Shown: piece by piece, positions 37,201 through 50,700 of the stretch
Numbering within the stretch: the first letter of the stretch is position 1
Layout: each line of letters starts with the position of its first letter
NCBI GenBank assembly: GCA_040954595.2
Contig: CM082577.2
Coordinates: forward strand, 9,734,001-9,798,000
Direction of reading: 5' to 3'
Length of the DNA: 64,000 nt
Source: Balanoglossus misakiensis
Lineage: Eukaryota; Hemichordata
Position numbers and translations under genes: made by a program
Notes under the pieces: generated by a model
What the model was told of the DNA's origin: nothing
Databases searched by the model: none
Seen by the model: the letters and a program-made list of their open reading frames with translations, nothing else

Positions 37201-40200
37201 AGTGCCAGCCATGTCTGTGCCTGCATTGCACAGGGCGAGGAAAGTGTGACTGTTTATAGGGACAGGACAGTAGCTGTAATATCTTTTATTTATTTGCATA
37301 TAATGCATTTATTTTTGTTCTGTACACCGCAAACAATTTCCAGTTCTACTGATGCCCAAGAGTTAGACAGAATAAGTTGCCAAAAGAGAATTATCATACA
37401 GCTGCTGTCCCTTAGGAAATATCAGACAGTATATGCCTGATATATGTTTTGACAGGCATAATGTGGTCACTGGGCTCTAGTAGAAATTTATCTGTTTTGA
37501 AGTTCATTTCAGAAAAAATCCAAAATAACACAAGTTCTGTTTCTCACTTTGACAGGTTCATGAACAACCGCGCAGTCGGAAACAGTCCGTACCGACCGAC
37601 ACATTTTGAGCACTTTGCGAACTGCGTCACTCACGGGGTAGGTATTCTTTTTTTTCACATTCATTCGAAGCCTTTGATCACAGTCTCGCTAATCACTAAT
37701 TAAAGAAATTAGTTCTGTTTTAGTGATATTCTAACAAAATGTTGATGTAAGCTGACTATTCGTTCCGGATTTGTGTGGTTATCGTGACATCATTCTTAAC
37801 TCGTGAATATTTGCAGAATGACAGTTATTTTGATGGAGTCATGAGAGGAGACGTCAAAATCCAGGTTGTTTTTAATTTAACGACCTAAGAGAAAGGACTT
37901 GTTTTGCAAGGTCGAATCAGTCCCTTGCAAAACAAGACGACAAGCGACACCAATTGCAAATTTTAGGATGTACATGTACTGACTCTTTCAAGCGTAACTT
38001 GGCAACAAAAATATGGTTGACATCAAAGCACTTGTCGAGGAGGAAACATGACAAGAATTTATTTATTTCTGATTTTTGAATCTGACCCCTCGATAACACT
38101 GCAACCCCCCGACTTTTGGTCTCGTATAATAGACTGACCCCTGTGCCATCATATTGATAACCTGACGAGATTAGCACTGATAAACAACATACATGTATAT
38201 TCAATCATGTCTATGATTCAATGTAAATTTTCTGCTCGAGTGAAATCAACTTCTAACTTGAAGTGGGCAACTGATATTTTTTTTTAATCGATGCCTTGTT
38301 TCAATGTTTGATTGCCAGCCCATCATTGCACTTTGAGACGACACATTTACATGTATGATAGCCGAGTGAGTGAAGATTATTTGTTTTCAGCGAAAATGAA
38401 ACGAAAAACAGACGGAAGTTTAACAGACAACATTTTTGGTCTTTTGACATACATAATCGTATATTAAGTGATGGTGCCACTCAGTGTATGTCCATTGATA
38501 AATGGACTATGTGAAGAATTCTAGTGGCAGCCTGTGGGATCGATCATGTTTCCAGCAGACATTATCAAGACAGCTGGCACGCTGGTAAGACTCCAGCAAT
38601 AGTGCACTGCAAGACCTGTAGACCTTGTTGTTGGAGTATTTTTATAGCCACTGAAATGTTTTTCACTAAAAATACCGCCAAGAAAATGCAGTGCCATCTG
38701 CACTTTAGAGCAACATCCCCCTTTGTTTTGTCAAATATGTTTAATTCTGTGTTTGGCTTGAGGCGGTAGGGCATTTGCTGGTTGCCAGAAAAAATTATTT
38801 TCGGGGAAGTCTGAATTGTGGCGACAGGCCTAAATTCAGTTTTAGAAGATTGACTATAGGCCATTGGTCTGCCCATAGTCGCTTCCACAGTGTGGATTGA
38901 CTGCGGTCCACCTCAGTACATGTATATGCAAACCTTCCTTGCTGTCAGCGATGAAGTACCAAGTCAGTATATTGATGTGTAACAGGCAGCAAGACACTGG
39001 ATTGACCCCAGTTTGACACAAACATCTGAAACACCCGTTACATCAAAGAAGGATCAGGTCTCAAGTATGGCCTGGAGGTTTGATTTTCTTCGTTGTGTTA
39101 TCGGAAAAGAAGCTTTTCAGAATTTAGAAGTAGGCAGTTTAAGTAAAGTGGGTAATTGAGCATTAGGTTAAGAAGACCATCTCCTTATGTATTTAGTTGC
39201 GAACAACCAATCCTAAAAAAAGATGTCTGCCAGAACAGGCGTATTAGTTGCAACGACGTTCATTGTAGAAATTGGTAAAGTATTATTTTGTTTTGTTGAA
39301 GGAAGTTTGATAGAAAAACAACATTACATGTACTTTAATACCCCACACACACCCACACACATAACACACACACACAACCCAATTTCTTGAAATATCTTGA
39401 GCACAGAAGGGGTCATAATGTCCCTTGGGGATCCTAACCCCCCCCCCCCCCCCCCATGTCCCACCCCAATTGTGTCATAAGGGGCAAGTCATCAGTATAC
39501 ATGTTCACAAGTGACTCTGATATGAATGTGTACAGTATATGTATGTATGTACACAATGTCTATTGAAGTACTTTTGCCCTTTGTGTGTTCGGAGATGCAC
39601 AGATGTTTATATACTTTATATTACGGTTCCCGGTATTTTTTTTGCTAGCGATTACTTCCCATTTGAATCCAAATTGAGGCCACGTTGCCATAATTTATTT
39701 AAAAAAATAATATTGTAGTATAAAATGTCAGAGTTCTAGCGTGGTTGTCATCATCAGCCCTCAGGGTGCTTTGCAAAAGGCATCTGAGTAAACTCACTTG
39801 GAATTCTGGTGTCAATGAAAGCAAATGAGTATAGTGACCTTAGTATATCAACTAATCTGTATATTTATCAACACAGCAGCAGTTGATCCTGGACTTGGAT
39901 TAATTATTTGACGTGTTTTTTTTCCGTTGTTCGGTACTGTTGGCGAAGCATTATCAATTTCCACTAATGATACATCCGAAATTAATGTTTACACTTGTAT
40001 TCCCAATATCCAATACATTTATCAAATCAAAGATTAATATTCATAATAAGTTGATAATTGAGGAAACCCAGAGTGACAAGATTTGAAGGAACAGATATGG
40101 CATTTTGAAGGGAAAATTTTTTTCCAATTGATCTAAAATGGCAGAAAGGGGAAGACAGACTTGTGGTGTTAAAGAAATTCTTTGTGATATAAATTTGATA

Positions 40201-43200
40201 GTGATTTGATTTGAGCTGAAAATATACAGTCCAGTACATGTATGTCAGGCCATAAATACACGGACAAAATACACTCCAATACCACAGACCATAAAATACA
40301 CAGGCTTACTGTACAGTATGTAAAGGTCATTTACACATTTACATACATTTAAAAATTGTGACTTGTTTTGTACACTATTAATCATCAATGTGAAAATATT
40401 TGGAAAAGATGGAATAGCCATATGGCTACATTCCCTCTGTAATTCTAAAAGTCTTTATCTGACTGCTTGTCTTTGCGTCTGTTTTTGTCAAAAAATCATT
40501 CAACTGTCGTACATGGTTGAGTTACATCCACTGATAGAAAGATCGTTTCTTAATGTAAAAAAAATCGTGCAGGATTATATCTTGGTTGGTGTACATTACA
40601 TTTAATATCTGTGCATTGGGCAAAGCCAGTTCATGATACAAAATCTCATTTTCCTCCAACTTTTTGCTTCAGGCAAAACAAAATCAAATGGCAGCATTTA
40701 TCAGAAGTGCTTTCTCCGAAAAGGCTTGAAAGTACATGACGTACGCAGAGATTGGTATGAATTGGATGACCGTGATTCTAGAAAGACTGATAATGAAATG
40801 GCCATGTCACATCTGTAGAAAACCTGTTTCACGATACAAGGTTATCTTTTGAAATGAATTTTGCAGTGAATTCCAGGAAAGCGTGTGTTTAAAAAAAAAA
40901 TCAGATGTCCCAGGTCTTCTCAAGAAAAACTGCAAGCACACCAAGCAGTGTTCTGTTGGGAGGGGGGGGGGGGGGGGAGATATAATATGGAAAAAAAAGA
41001 TAAAATTAGTGATGACAGTAGTTGCTATGGCAACCTTGATTTATCTTACCAATTAAAAAAGTCCATGCCTCTAGTATTAGGCTTCTCGATTTTAATTATG
41101 CAACTGCGCAGTTTTTGCCAATTAAAATAAAAAAAATAAAAATGTTCTATACTGAGGGAATTCGCCCACAATTGCTGCGAACCTCTGTTTAACGAATAAC
41201 AATGGGATTAACTGAATAATTGACGTAATGCTAACATTATGAACCAACTCATTGTTCATTCTGACAAAACAATCTGTCGGGCTTTTTATGGAGTGTTATG
41301 CCATGCGTCACTTTAAATAGCTACAAAGGATTGAATGAAACCTTTTGAAGGTGTTTTGAAATCAGTTTCTTGGAAACCAAAGTTCATTGAACTGATTACA
41401 TATTTTCCTATTTGTTTCACAAATATTGCCAATTTTAACTACCATTATTGTTTCCATGACAAAAAAGTATGGACTGAAAGAAATAAGAAAATTAACTACA
41501 ATGTACATGTAAATTCTTTAGTGTGAACATTTCAACAGCTGTTTTTTGTCAATCAAAAATAAAATTGCCATATTGGTTCCCAAGTAATGTTGTATAATAC
41601 ATTGTACCTGTACATGTATGCACAACTACAGTTGAACATGCATGTGGCTTTTATGCAGCATGTGTCATATATAACAGCCCTGCAGGACAGCAGCATATTA
41701 CAATAACTATGAAACCACAGTATTAAATGCAGAATTCTACTTGGTGTCCTATTGGTGAATTTGTTACATGTAGCTGTCAGCTCTACCCTGACTGACCAGC
41801 TCTGGTATTTGGACAGAGTACATGTATCTTTGATTGGATGGCCCAGTCATAACTGGCATCCCATTGGCTGTATAAGCCGGTTTCTTTCGTTCATGATCTC
41901 GCCGGTCACTACAAGCCATAACGACACAATCAAATTGGTTGAGATCTTTTTCTTTGTCTCATGGCATCATGACATGATGTCTGTTCACGTCCATTATCTG
42001 ATCGATGAACAGGAATGGTACAAATACGTAACACAGAAATGACACAGAAAAACTCAAGTTTGAATATTCTCCTTCATTTCTTTCAGTTATGGATCATCCC
42101 GAGCATCATCGCTCTGCTGATCATGCTGGAGCAGGCGTACGGCTATCACCAGCAGTTCAGCGCTATGGTCTACTGCACGGCTCTCATAGCCCTCTTCACA
42201 GTCTCCACCACCTTCCACACGTTGGCCTGGAGCGGTAAGGCAAAGTAAGTGACAGTGGGATTTTGGATTTTGTGCCACGCTGTAAATGTTTGAAGTGAAC
42301 CAACCTACTACTATTGTCAAAGCTACAATAATTTTCATGCTTAGTACATGTATACAGACATCACACAGTACCAATTTTTGCCGAGCAACAGCCAAGAGTT
42401 CGCTTCCGTCACTCAAACTGTTATGGATTTATTGATCAGTGACATCATGCCACACCACAATCACAATGCCACACTTACATGTACAGGAACAACACGTACG
42501 GTACCAAAGTACATCTGAGAATGACCCGACATACTTTCTCAGACGATGTGTACATGTACAAAGCACCACTTTGACAGTGTACATGTAACAACAGTGAATC
42601 GCATAACACAAAATTCAAGCACCTGGGTACGCATACTCATAACTCTACAGACCTCTGATCTATCGGTCTCGGGCCAACACAGCCCACACAGTTCATGGCT
42701 TCATGACACCAAACTCACACAAACGTAGATACACTCTGACCACACAAAGCAGAGTTCACCATGACAACCACATTACCATCCAAATTTACACCACACTTCC
42801 CAGTACCAGATAAACAACAATCTCGTTTGCCAGTCGCACTTCAGGTGTCGGGGTGACATAGACTTATAGTGAGTACGAGTGTGCCCTCAAAACAGGATCA
42901 TCCATTTGAGAGAGAGAGAGAGAGAGAACTTCATCCCAACTCATCACGTTCATCCTTGCGTGACAACACACACGTACATGTACCAGTGGCATGTATTTTG
43001 CATGAAACATCTACTCAATAGTGCACTGATATATGCCGCATGGCGTAATTTAACAAGTTCCCATTTACAACACTGGACACAGCCGGACTTTTTTTTTGAC
43101 CAGCCGACCTACATTTTTTACTGCCTTGGCGCGAGGAGGAAGTTGTAACTCAAGGGTTGTTAATCATCCCAGAGACAAATTTAGAAATCTTGATCCCATT

Positions 43201-46200
43201 GTAAATCAGCTGATAATGAGAAGTCCTCATTGTCGGTGCAAACATCTGTGTAATCCGTTGGTAAACTTTTGAGTACTAGTATCTGGGGCGGCTTCATTTA
43301 TGGTGAAATAATCAATCGAGAAGTTGTATACCATTGATTTATACGCCATTGTTGTGGCATTGGTGGATGTGATAAGTGAAGTATTGCCGCAATCAGTGGC
43401 TGTATATCTCGAGACTGAATTTTTGGGCCCTTGAGGGCGCTTTTTATCGTTCGACACTGTCCCTTGTCTGTTTTGAAATAGATACCAATACAATAATCTA
43501 TCACCCTCAAATGTCCGTTATATTCCAGATGATATTGAAAAGATACCCTTGTTGAATGATTTCATGATATTCAATTTTTTTTTTTTTGCAATGACAGCAT
43601 ATGGCATAAATCTTGCTATACAACAAATTCCTTCTGAAGAAATTGTTTCATATCCCTGTAGCACAGTCTCAAGTTCTCCTTTCGATTTCTGGGGGGTCTG
43701 AAAGTGAAACCAATCCTTAGGTTGAGTAGAAGTCAAGAAATGAGAAGAAGAATTTGAAGTGTATCATGATTTGTGCAATAGCATGATTACATTTATTGCT
43801 TTTTATAAAGACATTTCTGTTCTCCATACTACATGTAAGTTGAACCAAAATGAAAAATCAGAAAGTAACATGCCCATTTTATCAATCATCAACTTTTTAG
43901 TGTCCAAGTCAGCTGGTCCAAGTGCTCATAAAAATAACGCAAGTGGGATATAAGATGGAAACATTTGCCACGTCATCCATTTAAAAGGCCCTGTCCAATT
44001 GCAGGTTAAAAATTTCAGTGTGTCTGACAGAAAAATTTGAATGTGTTGACAGAAAGTGTCATGGCTGTGAATAAGCTGTTACACGCGATTCTCTCAGTAA
44101 ATATCACAGTTCATTTTGTGTCATGAAGTTACATTAAACGCCCTAACAGACTTGTTATGACACTCTGGATCACACAGACAAATAAATCTCCAACTGACTA
44201 TAAGGTTAAGCGACTTGGAAAAATATGTCGCTAAAAATACATGTAGCTTACATACGGTGCATATATATTATTAATAAAGGACTTGTTTGGTTCTGTGCTT
44301 GGGGTGAGGGAGAGAGATTGGAAAAGTCAGGTTGTAATTTTAACAATCTCAAACCAGTAAAATCAAAAGTAAATGATGAATGAAGTAAATTTAAAATTTC
44401 ATATTTAGTTTTTGAAAGCAGCACAGAACACCTGAGTCTGCTTGCTATTCTTCAGAATTTGAAATGATCAGTTGAATATTTTTGGTGGACCATCATTGTA
44501 GTCTTCAACAACTGACTGTTTGTCTACTTTCACCATGTATAAATAATATTTTTACTGAATATTTTTCCCATTTTTGTTTTGTTTCGCAGGAATCTGTTTT
44601 TCTTCTTCCATGTGGGGGATAGAGCAATAATCTACCTGTTCATTGCTGCATCATACACACCATGGTAAGTGGGCAGTATTTCATTTATAGGCTTGTGCCT
44701 TTACCCTGTGGTTGAAGCAATCTTCTAGATTCAGAGTTAATTCTTTTTCACTTTGATATGGAGGTCAATCACTCATCAATCAATCAATCAGTCAATCCAT
44801 CAATCCATCAATCAATCAATCTAGTATGTGCTATCTATCCAAGCTGAATGCAATGAAATCAACCTTAACTGATCCATCCGAAAACCCAGCCACGAAGCAA
44901 TTATAAAACAACCTCTGCATCCACACAGCATTGACAGCACAATTTAGCAACTGGTTCCCTGTATAAAACAGAATTGATAGAGGCGGCCTGTAATTAAATA
45001 TTAGCAACTCCGCTTTGATGTGTATTGTATAACAGTTTGATCTGCGATGTTGTTACATTTTGCTGACGTGGTTGGGTTTTGAAAGCAACTGACCCAATTA
45101 CTGGGACACCGGATGGTGGAGTCGCGTGGCGTGTGTGAATTTAATATTCACACACACAAAACGTACATGTAACATATGCCAATCGTGGCCATGTATGCTT
45201 CAAGCGTTGGTGTCATCCGTCATTTCAGCTGTGTTGTGTATGTCGGTAGACAACAAGTTTAGTGGCAATAGTTATCAAAACCTGCCTGGTGGAAGTCAAA
45301 TGACTGGGAATGCAAAGGGGGATAGTTGGTTTTTCTTTTAATGAAAAAAGAGTAATTGACGGAGGTTGTATGAGAGAGAACTGTGAAGTGAATGACGGGA
45401 GTGATGTCATCCAAAGACAACCTCAGGGGTGCGAGGTTTTTTTGTATGCAGTAATTTACTCAACGTCTAGTGAATTTTTCAACAAAATGAACAGGATGAT
45501 GTTGTATCTGCTGACCTTTTTGAGTGATGGATTTTGTCAGATATTTTAATCCACTTTTAATGGAATAAATTTTCGCCAAAATTATCATACACTCACTGTC
45601 AAGATGTGTTAAAAAAGAAGACATCACCAGCTTCAAGTTGTATTTTCTGACCTCGCTTACTTGAGTACGGTGTCTGGAAATTCTGACCTGAATTCTAGCG
45701 TTTCCAGCAGTTAGCCTAATTCCACGATATAACGCAGATAAACAGACGTCATAAACCGTTGATTTGGAGTTAGCTATGTGTGAGGTTTTTTTCTGCCAGA
45801 GGCTTTGCACACCACTGCTATTAAAGTTACATTTGCAACCATCAATAAAAAACCTACACTGCTGATAGATCCCTGTGGATCTTCTATCAGGACAGATAGT
45901 GTATTCATGGTCGCCTCAGAGGCATTCAGATTTATGGCGGACTCGTGAAGATTTCGACAAAAGAAAAATAAATTCAACTGCGCAATAGTTGTACATAATG
46001 ATTAGATTTTTGAAATCATTTGAATTATCCAAAATGATACGCAAAAGTATCAATTTGGGAGATTATTGTGCAGAAAATAATACTAGTAGTTTCTATCAAT
46101 TTTTCAATACACCGGTATTTCAGCTTTTCTGGAAGCAATTCTTTTCTAGGAATTTTCTGGTCACGACATAAATATATGCTATTTAAAGGCTGGTTACTGT

Positions 46201-47707
46201 GCAACAATTTTATCAAAAGGATGAATATTTCAAATTTTTTGTCGTCCTCAGTCCTGAATGGCATTAAGAGTGTTTTTGCCGCTTTATTTTATTAATTCGC
46301 TGAAAATTCTTTAAAAATTGAATTAGATAGAATTTTTCGCATGAAAACAGGAGCTTTGTTCAAGTGTTGATACCACGATGAATAAACACACTATTAAATG
46401 GGAAAAATAATTAATAAATAAAATTTCTTTACATTAAAATGTAAGTTGATATAGTACCCACATGTACATAGTTGGTTATTCGTCACGGAATGTAGGAGAT
46501 TTTACGCACGGTTTGAATTTTCCCTCTCACCATGGAGTGGGATTGAATGTAAGCCATACAAATTGATGATTAAAAGGATATTCTTCTTCTCACATTTACA
46601 GGTTGTACTTAAAGGAGATGGGATTTTTGGGCGCCCAGATGCGTTGGCTGGTTTGGGTCTTGGCGGGGCTTGGGATCATGTACAACTACATGTTCTACGA
46701 GAAGTAAGTCTCTTTCACTCGGTAGTCACGATCTCACACCAACACTTGGTGTGTCAAGTTTTCACATTTGTTTCTGTGCCTCTTTGTGTGGAGATCTTTA
46801 TTTTGCAACCAACCAGGTCTGAAAAAAACAGACCATGCAACCCCAGTGAGCAAATTTTCAGTGTCTTGGAGATCATTTTGACTTGAGTCTTGACTCTTGA
46901 GATGGATTGCGTGCTCAATGTCTGTGGCGTCTATGTACATGTTAATATACCCTGTGTTACTATTTTCAGATGTTAGAAATGTTTTTTTTCTCTCTCTCTT
47001 TTCCAGGTACAAGAAACTGGAGACGCTGTTCTATTTATTGCTTGGTATATGTCCATCTGTTGCATTACTCTCAATGGTAGGTGTTGCTGGGGGGCAGTCT
47101 GTCTGAGCGTCCTCTGCCCTTGTCTTTCTTTCACCATTCTGTTTGTAATTAGAAATGAATTTATGTGATGAACAGAATTACAGTATTTGAGCGGTTGATC
47201 TTGTATCATGAGTGTGCAACCCACAAACTGGAAAAAATATAATATTTCAATAGTTTCTTCAAGAGTCAGCGTGAGAGCGCAGGAAAAGAGTGTTCTACTG
47301 AAATCTGTTGATTTGCATTTGGTATTTCAGTTTATCTCTTGGCTGTACTGTCATATCCGGGCTTAATTCTCAGTCTTCGTTTCGCGTGATGAATGGAACC
47401 GGTTTTGCTTCCAGTGCATGACTCTTGTGTCGTCTCCCTCTCTTTCTTATTTTGGCAGCGCTCGTCGCACGACGGACTCCAAGAGGTGGCCTACGGCGGT
47501 CTGATCTACATCGTGGGCGTGATCTTCTTCAAGAGCGACGGGGTCATCCCGTTCGCCCACGCCATCTGGCACCTATTCGTGGCCGCCGGCGCCTTCTTTC
47601 ACTTCTACGCCATCTCCACCTATCTGATGGGCCCCGGCAGGACGTTGCACCTGGACGAGGTCCTCACAATGGACAGTGCCCTCACAGTCGAGTCGGCAGA
47701 GCTGTAG
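34147..47707 (+). CDS. MMD-like: MMD/MMD2-like PAQR family membrane protein (complete, 7 exons)
   Basis: The exons are 34147-34226, 37556-37637, 42087-42244, 44590-44664, 46602-46703, 47007-47076 and 47459-47707. They give 816 bp including the stop, 271 residues, with phases agreeing at all six junctions. The product matches human MMD (238 aa) and MMD2 (about 270 aa) throughout: [46 protein letters not shown], then [20 protein letters not shown] metal-site residues are present: Ser94/His98, Asp117 and His223/His227 (HxxxH). Seven hydrophobic segments are expected. Family members sit in the Golgi and affect Ras signalling and macrophage or neural differentiation. WIIPSI resembles MMD2 and [16 protein letters not shown] resembles both, so it is likely the pre-duplication orthologue. 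The C-terminal tail is acidic and has no relative I recognise. Exon 1 is the only weak part of the model. Confidence 0.93.
35366..35483. repeat. imperfect ~45-bp inverted repeat (hairpin) in MMD-like intron 1
   Basis: The left arm 35368-35413 (..CCCATGGTATTAGACTAG..) pairs with the right arm 35436-35482 (..CTAGACTACCATGG..), with two small gaps and a loop of about 22 nt. It could be a degenerate MITE or a pre-miRNA-sized hairpin. The sequence alone does not decide. Confidence 0.5.
35835..35880. repeat. perfect 23-bp tandem duplication
   Basis: AAAAAATTACAACAAGGGGGAGT is present twice without a mismatch (35835-35857 and 35858-35880), in intron 1 of the MMD-like gene. Confidence 0.95.
37556..37637 (+). 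CDS. MMD-like: MMD-like exon 2
   Basis: Acceptor TTCTCACTTTGACAG and donor GGG|GTAGGT. It encodes [25 protein letters not shown], the conserved cytosolic N-terminal block before the first membrane segment. Confidence 0.93.
37898..37936. repeat. perfect 14-bp stem-loop
   Basis: CTTGTTTTGCAAGG and its exact complement CCTTGCAAAACAAG flank an 11-nt loop, about 260 bp after MMD-like exon 2. No associated gene or run of T is seen. Confidence 0.8.
42087..42244 (+). CDS. MMD-like: MMD-like exon 3 (TM1-TM2)
   Basis: Acceptor TTTCTTTCAG and donor AA|GTAAGTG. It encodes [14 protein letters not shown] and the STTFH motif, with the Ser and His of the PAQR site. Confidence 0.95.
42908..42928. repeat. 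(GA)n microsatellite
   Basis: A dinucleotide run of about ten units in the intron between MMD-like exons 3 and 4. CA-rich runs also occur at 39,346-39,377 and 48,958-48,972. Confidence 0.9.
44590..44664 (+). CDS. MMD-like: MMD-like exon 4 (TM3)
   Basis: Acceptor TTTCGCAG and donor TG|GTAAGT. It encodes [19 protein letters not shown], which contains the PAQR aspartate. Confidence 0.95.
44767..44821. repeat. (CAAT)n-type degenerate microsatellite
   Basis: ATCA/CAAT units with point changes, in the intron between MMD-like exons 4 and 5. Confidence 0.85.
46602..46703 (+). CDS. MMD-like: MMD-like exon 5 (TM4)
   Basis: Acceptor ACATTTACAG and donor AA|GTAAGT. It encodes the [16 protein letters not shown] segment, matching HMRWFIWLMAAGGTIY of human MMD. 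Confidence 0.95.
47007..47076 (+). CDS. MMD-like: MMD-like exon 6 (TM5)
   Basis: Acceptor CTCTTTTCCAG and donor ATG|GTAGGT. It encodes [20 protein letters not shown], aligned with YKVVELFFYLTMGFSPALVV. Confidence 0.95.
47459..47707 (+). CDS. MMD-like: MMD-like exon 7 (TM6-TM7, stop)
   Basis: Acceptor TTTTGGCAG. It encodes [20 protein letters not shown] and the FAHAIWH metal-binding motif, then a ~26-residue hydrophilic tail ending VESAEL and TAG. GC content is clearly higher than in the flanks. Confidence 0.96.
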   Translation, partial: RSSHDGLQEVAYGGLIYIVGVIFFKSDGVIPFAHAIWHLFVAAGAFFHFYAISTYLMGPGRTLHLDEVLTMDSALTVESAEL

Positions 47708-50700
47708 AGACTTGGGTCAACTCGGTCACTTCTTCACAACGAACAAGATCAGGAAATCATGTATTTGCAAGATTGGAACAGCGCCCTCAAGTTCCGGATC
47801 GCGCTCCCAACGTCGATTCACAGAATCTCGAGACGTGTCTTGCTGTACTGTTGTGTGATTTTTTACGTGTGTGTTTTTGAAGTCAACTCATATCGCACAC
47901 AATTGACCAAAATGTTTTCGATCGAGTGTGTCGTTGTACATAACTTAAACGTAAACACTTTTAAAACACAGAACAGGGACTTAAAACGAACAAGCAATTT
48001 GTTGATTTTGATTGAAATGCTCCATGTATAAAGAGTACATTGCAGTTTCTTCATTGCGGTATTGTTTTTGAAGTCGCCCACTATGTGGCGGTTGGGATCA
48101 GACAAAAATTTCTTTGCTACCTGAGGTGAAAACTTTTCCCAGATGCGAACTTTTTCTACTTAAAAGGTGTCTACATCTGTGAATGTAATCCAGATGGAAC
48201 ATGACACACAGAGATCTCTGTCAGTCAACCATTTGGGAGGTTTCGAGCATATCAGGTGCAAAGAATATTTTCTGTTCCCATCGTGCGTCTCATTTTGCAG
48301 ACAAATCAAGCAATCTGCCGAATCGTATTTTGGGTCAACTCAAATCATTGAACTCACTCACATCCATGACTCCGCAGCATTACATGCTACTGCCAACCGA
48401 CGACAATTACTTGTCGAGCTGTTTTCAACGTCTTGAACGTCGCATGACAGTTGAGAATTTTTCCTGTGTGTTTATATATTAAGTTCCATCGAGTTTTTTT
48501 CTCTCTCTCGCACAAGTCAGCATGCATGACAAAGATTTTAGACCCTCAGTCTTTTAACTGTAAGTTTTATATTTACAGGGTATTCTGTCGGCAAGATATG
48601 TATTTGTGAATTTATTTTAATTTATGTTCAACTTTTGCTACTTAAGACATTATGTGGTGGTTAACACGTATTTTTCTGAGTGTGCCAAGGGTTTGATACT
48701 TACTATTTATTGTTTCTGGGACAGATGCAAATTACAGTGTACTGAGAAATGATAACCCTTTCACCATCATGGTTTGGTCCAGACCCATTGTTTTCTATGG
48801 TAAAGTTGGACCATCTATAGAGGTAAACTGGGGGTGAAAGGGTTAAGACTCACTGATAGTTTTCCATACACATGCAATCCTGTATTAGACAATTTAAACA
48901 TGCACATATATGCACAGACCACACATACATACACATACTAGTACATGCATATGTACGTACACACACACACACATCCATACATGCATGCACAGATACATGA
49001 ATTGAGAGTACATAATTTCAAAGTAGAGGCAGTTTGTTTCACAGTTGCCAAAACATTAACGTTTCCATGGCATTGCTGGTTGAGGCTGACATCATTTTTT
49101 TTTTTTGCAAAACAACTACTTTTTACTGAAATAGAAGTATTTTACAGCTTTGAGTACCTTGTTTTGTACAGTGAAATGGCCAACACACAATCTGTGTTTT
49201 GAAAACCCTTGTATGATGGTAGGTTGTGTGTTGGCTGATTTCTGTGTTGCCAACATTGAATAACTTGTAAGCCATGATGTCCGAGTACAACTAAGTCACA
49301 GTCGACTTTTTGTTAACAATCTTACTGCAGATTGAAAAGTCTTGAGTTGATATTGAGGGAGAAAATCCTCTCACTCCTTATTCCTAGTGTTCCAGGCTGA
49401 TTCCCCCTTTGACAACAATAGGGAGCAACCAAATGCTTTTCTGTGGGCGGGGTGACAGGGTGCAATTCAGTCTATGGGAAGCCAAGGCTGAACAAACGTC
49501 ATGTCATTTTACTTGCTGTAAACGGAAAAAGGATTTGTATTTTTGACATTTTCAAGTTAGAGTACAGATTGTGGTCAGTTTCAGTTACTCTTAATAGTGC
49601 TGACGATTCACCCCCAACATCCCTGCTTTTCTAAGTGGTATAACCCAGCATACAGTTTTTAAGTAAAATTGTGTTTGGTTCGTGTATTTTTTTTGTTTCT
49701 TTACCAAATTCCACATTTTTCTACCATTCCAGAATTTACAAGCCGGTCAAAAATTTTGGCCTGCCTAGATTGTGCCTAGTGAAACTCACGGTATTTTTGT
49801 TGTTGCTTACTGAATCAGATTTTACCGCTTGTCGTAAGGACAGGTCAATGTGTGTAGGAAAAAAAGGTTTTCAGTGAACAGATGATTTATGTGGAAAGCA
49901 GAAAGGGGATGTCAGCCTAATTTATCAACCAAGAATCAAAAATTCCACAGCATTGATGATGGTAATATTGTGATGTACAGCTCTCAAAAATTGACGTTGG
50001 CGTAGAAATTTGTCATCGCCAAACTCCACCTTACACTCTATATTTGTGACACGTCAATTTTGTCTCGAAAAGTAATTTTGTGATGTCCAGTTGAGATCTT
50101 TGTCGTTGAAAAACGACAAATTCAAGCGTTTTTGGATCATGCGAACGGACAACATTTTTTAGCTATTCTCAGAGTCATTTTATCATCTGTACCTCAATCA
50201 CTCTCAGACATTGTCTTGACACAAATCTACATGTAAATTATATATTTAACTATATACTACACAGATTTTGGATTTTATCACAAAGATAACATTTTTACCT
50301 ACTAGGAAAGATATCTATTTTAAATCACTAGTCTTGTTAGTCTCTCGTATCAACAAAGCACTTTTATTCTATCGTATGTGAAATTTAATAGAAAGTACCT
50401 GGAAATCTTGATGATATTTAATGAAAAAAAATTGACTAAGAGTGTGAAGTTGATCACCAGAAAAGATATCCTGCTATTTTTTTCTTTCCTTTGTAAAAAA
50501 TACTTGTGATTCCTGTTTAAAAAATTCAAAAGTTTCCAACATCACCTAAAATGGTGTCAGAAGGCTCCCCTGTCACATGACCACTCAGACTTTGACCGAT
50601 TTAAACCATCCAAAATTCAAGTTGGGAGAGTAATTTGTGACTGTGGCGGTGATAGCCGAAAAAGTTATATTTTTCAAAAATACGAGAGCATATAAGGAAA

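Noticed and set aside
37449-37555. Start codon upstream of MMD-like exon 2 in the same open frame
   Set aside because: The sequence just before RFMNN has a good polypyrimidine tract and AG acceptor, and the upstream residues resemble no MMD leader. Kept only as an alternative.
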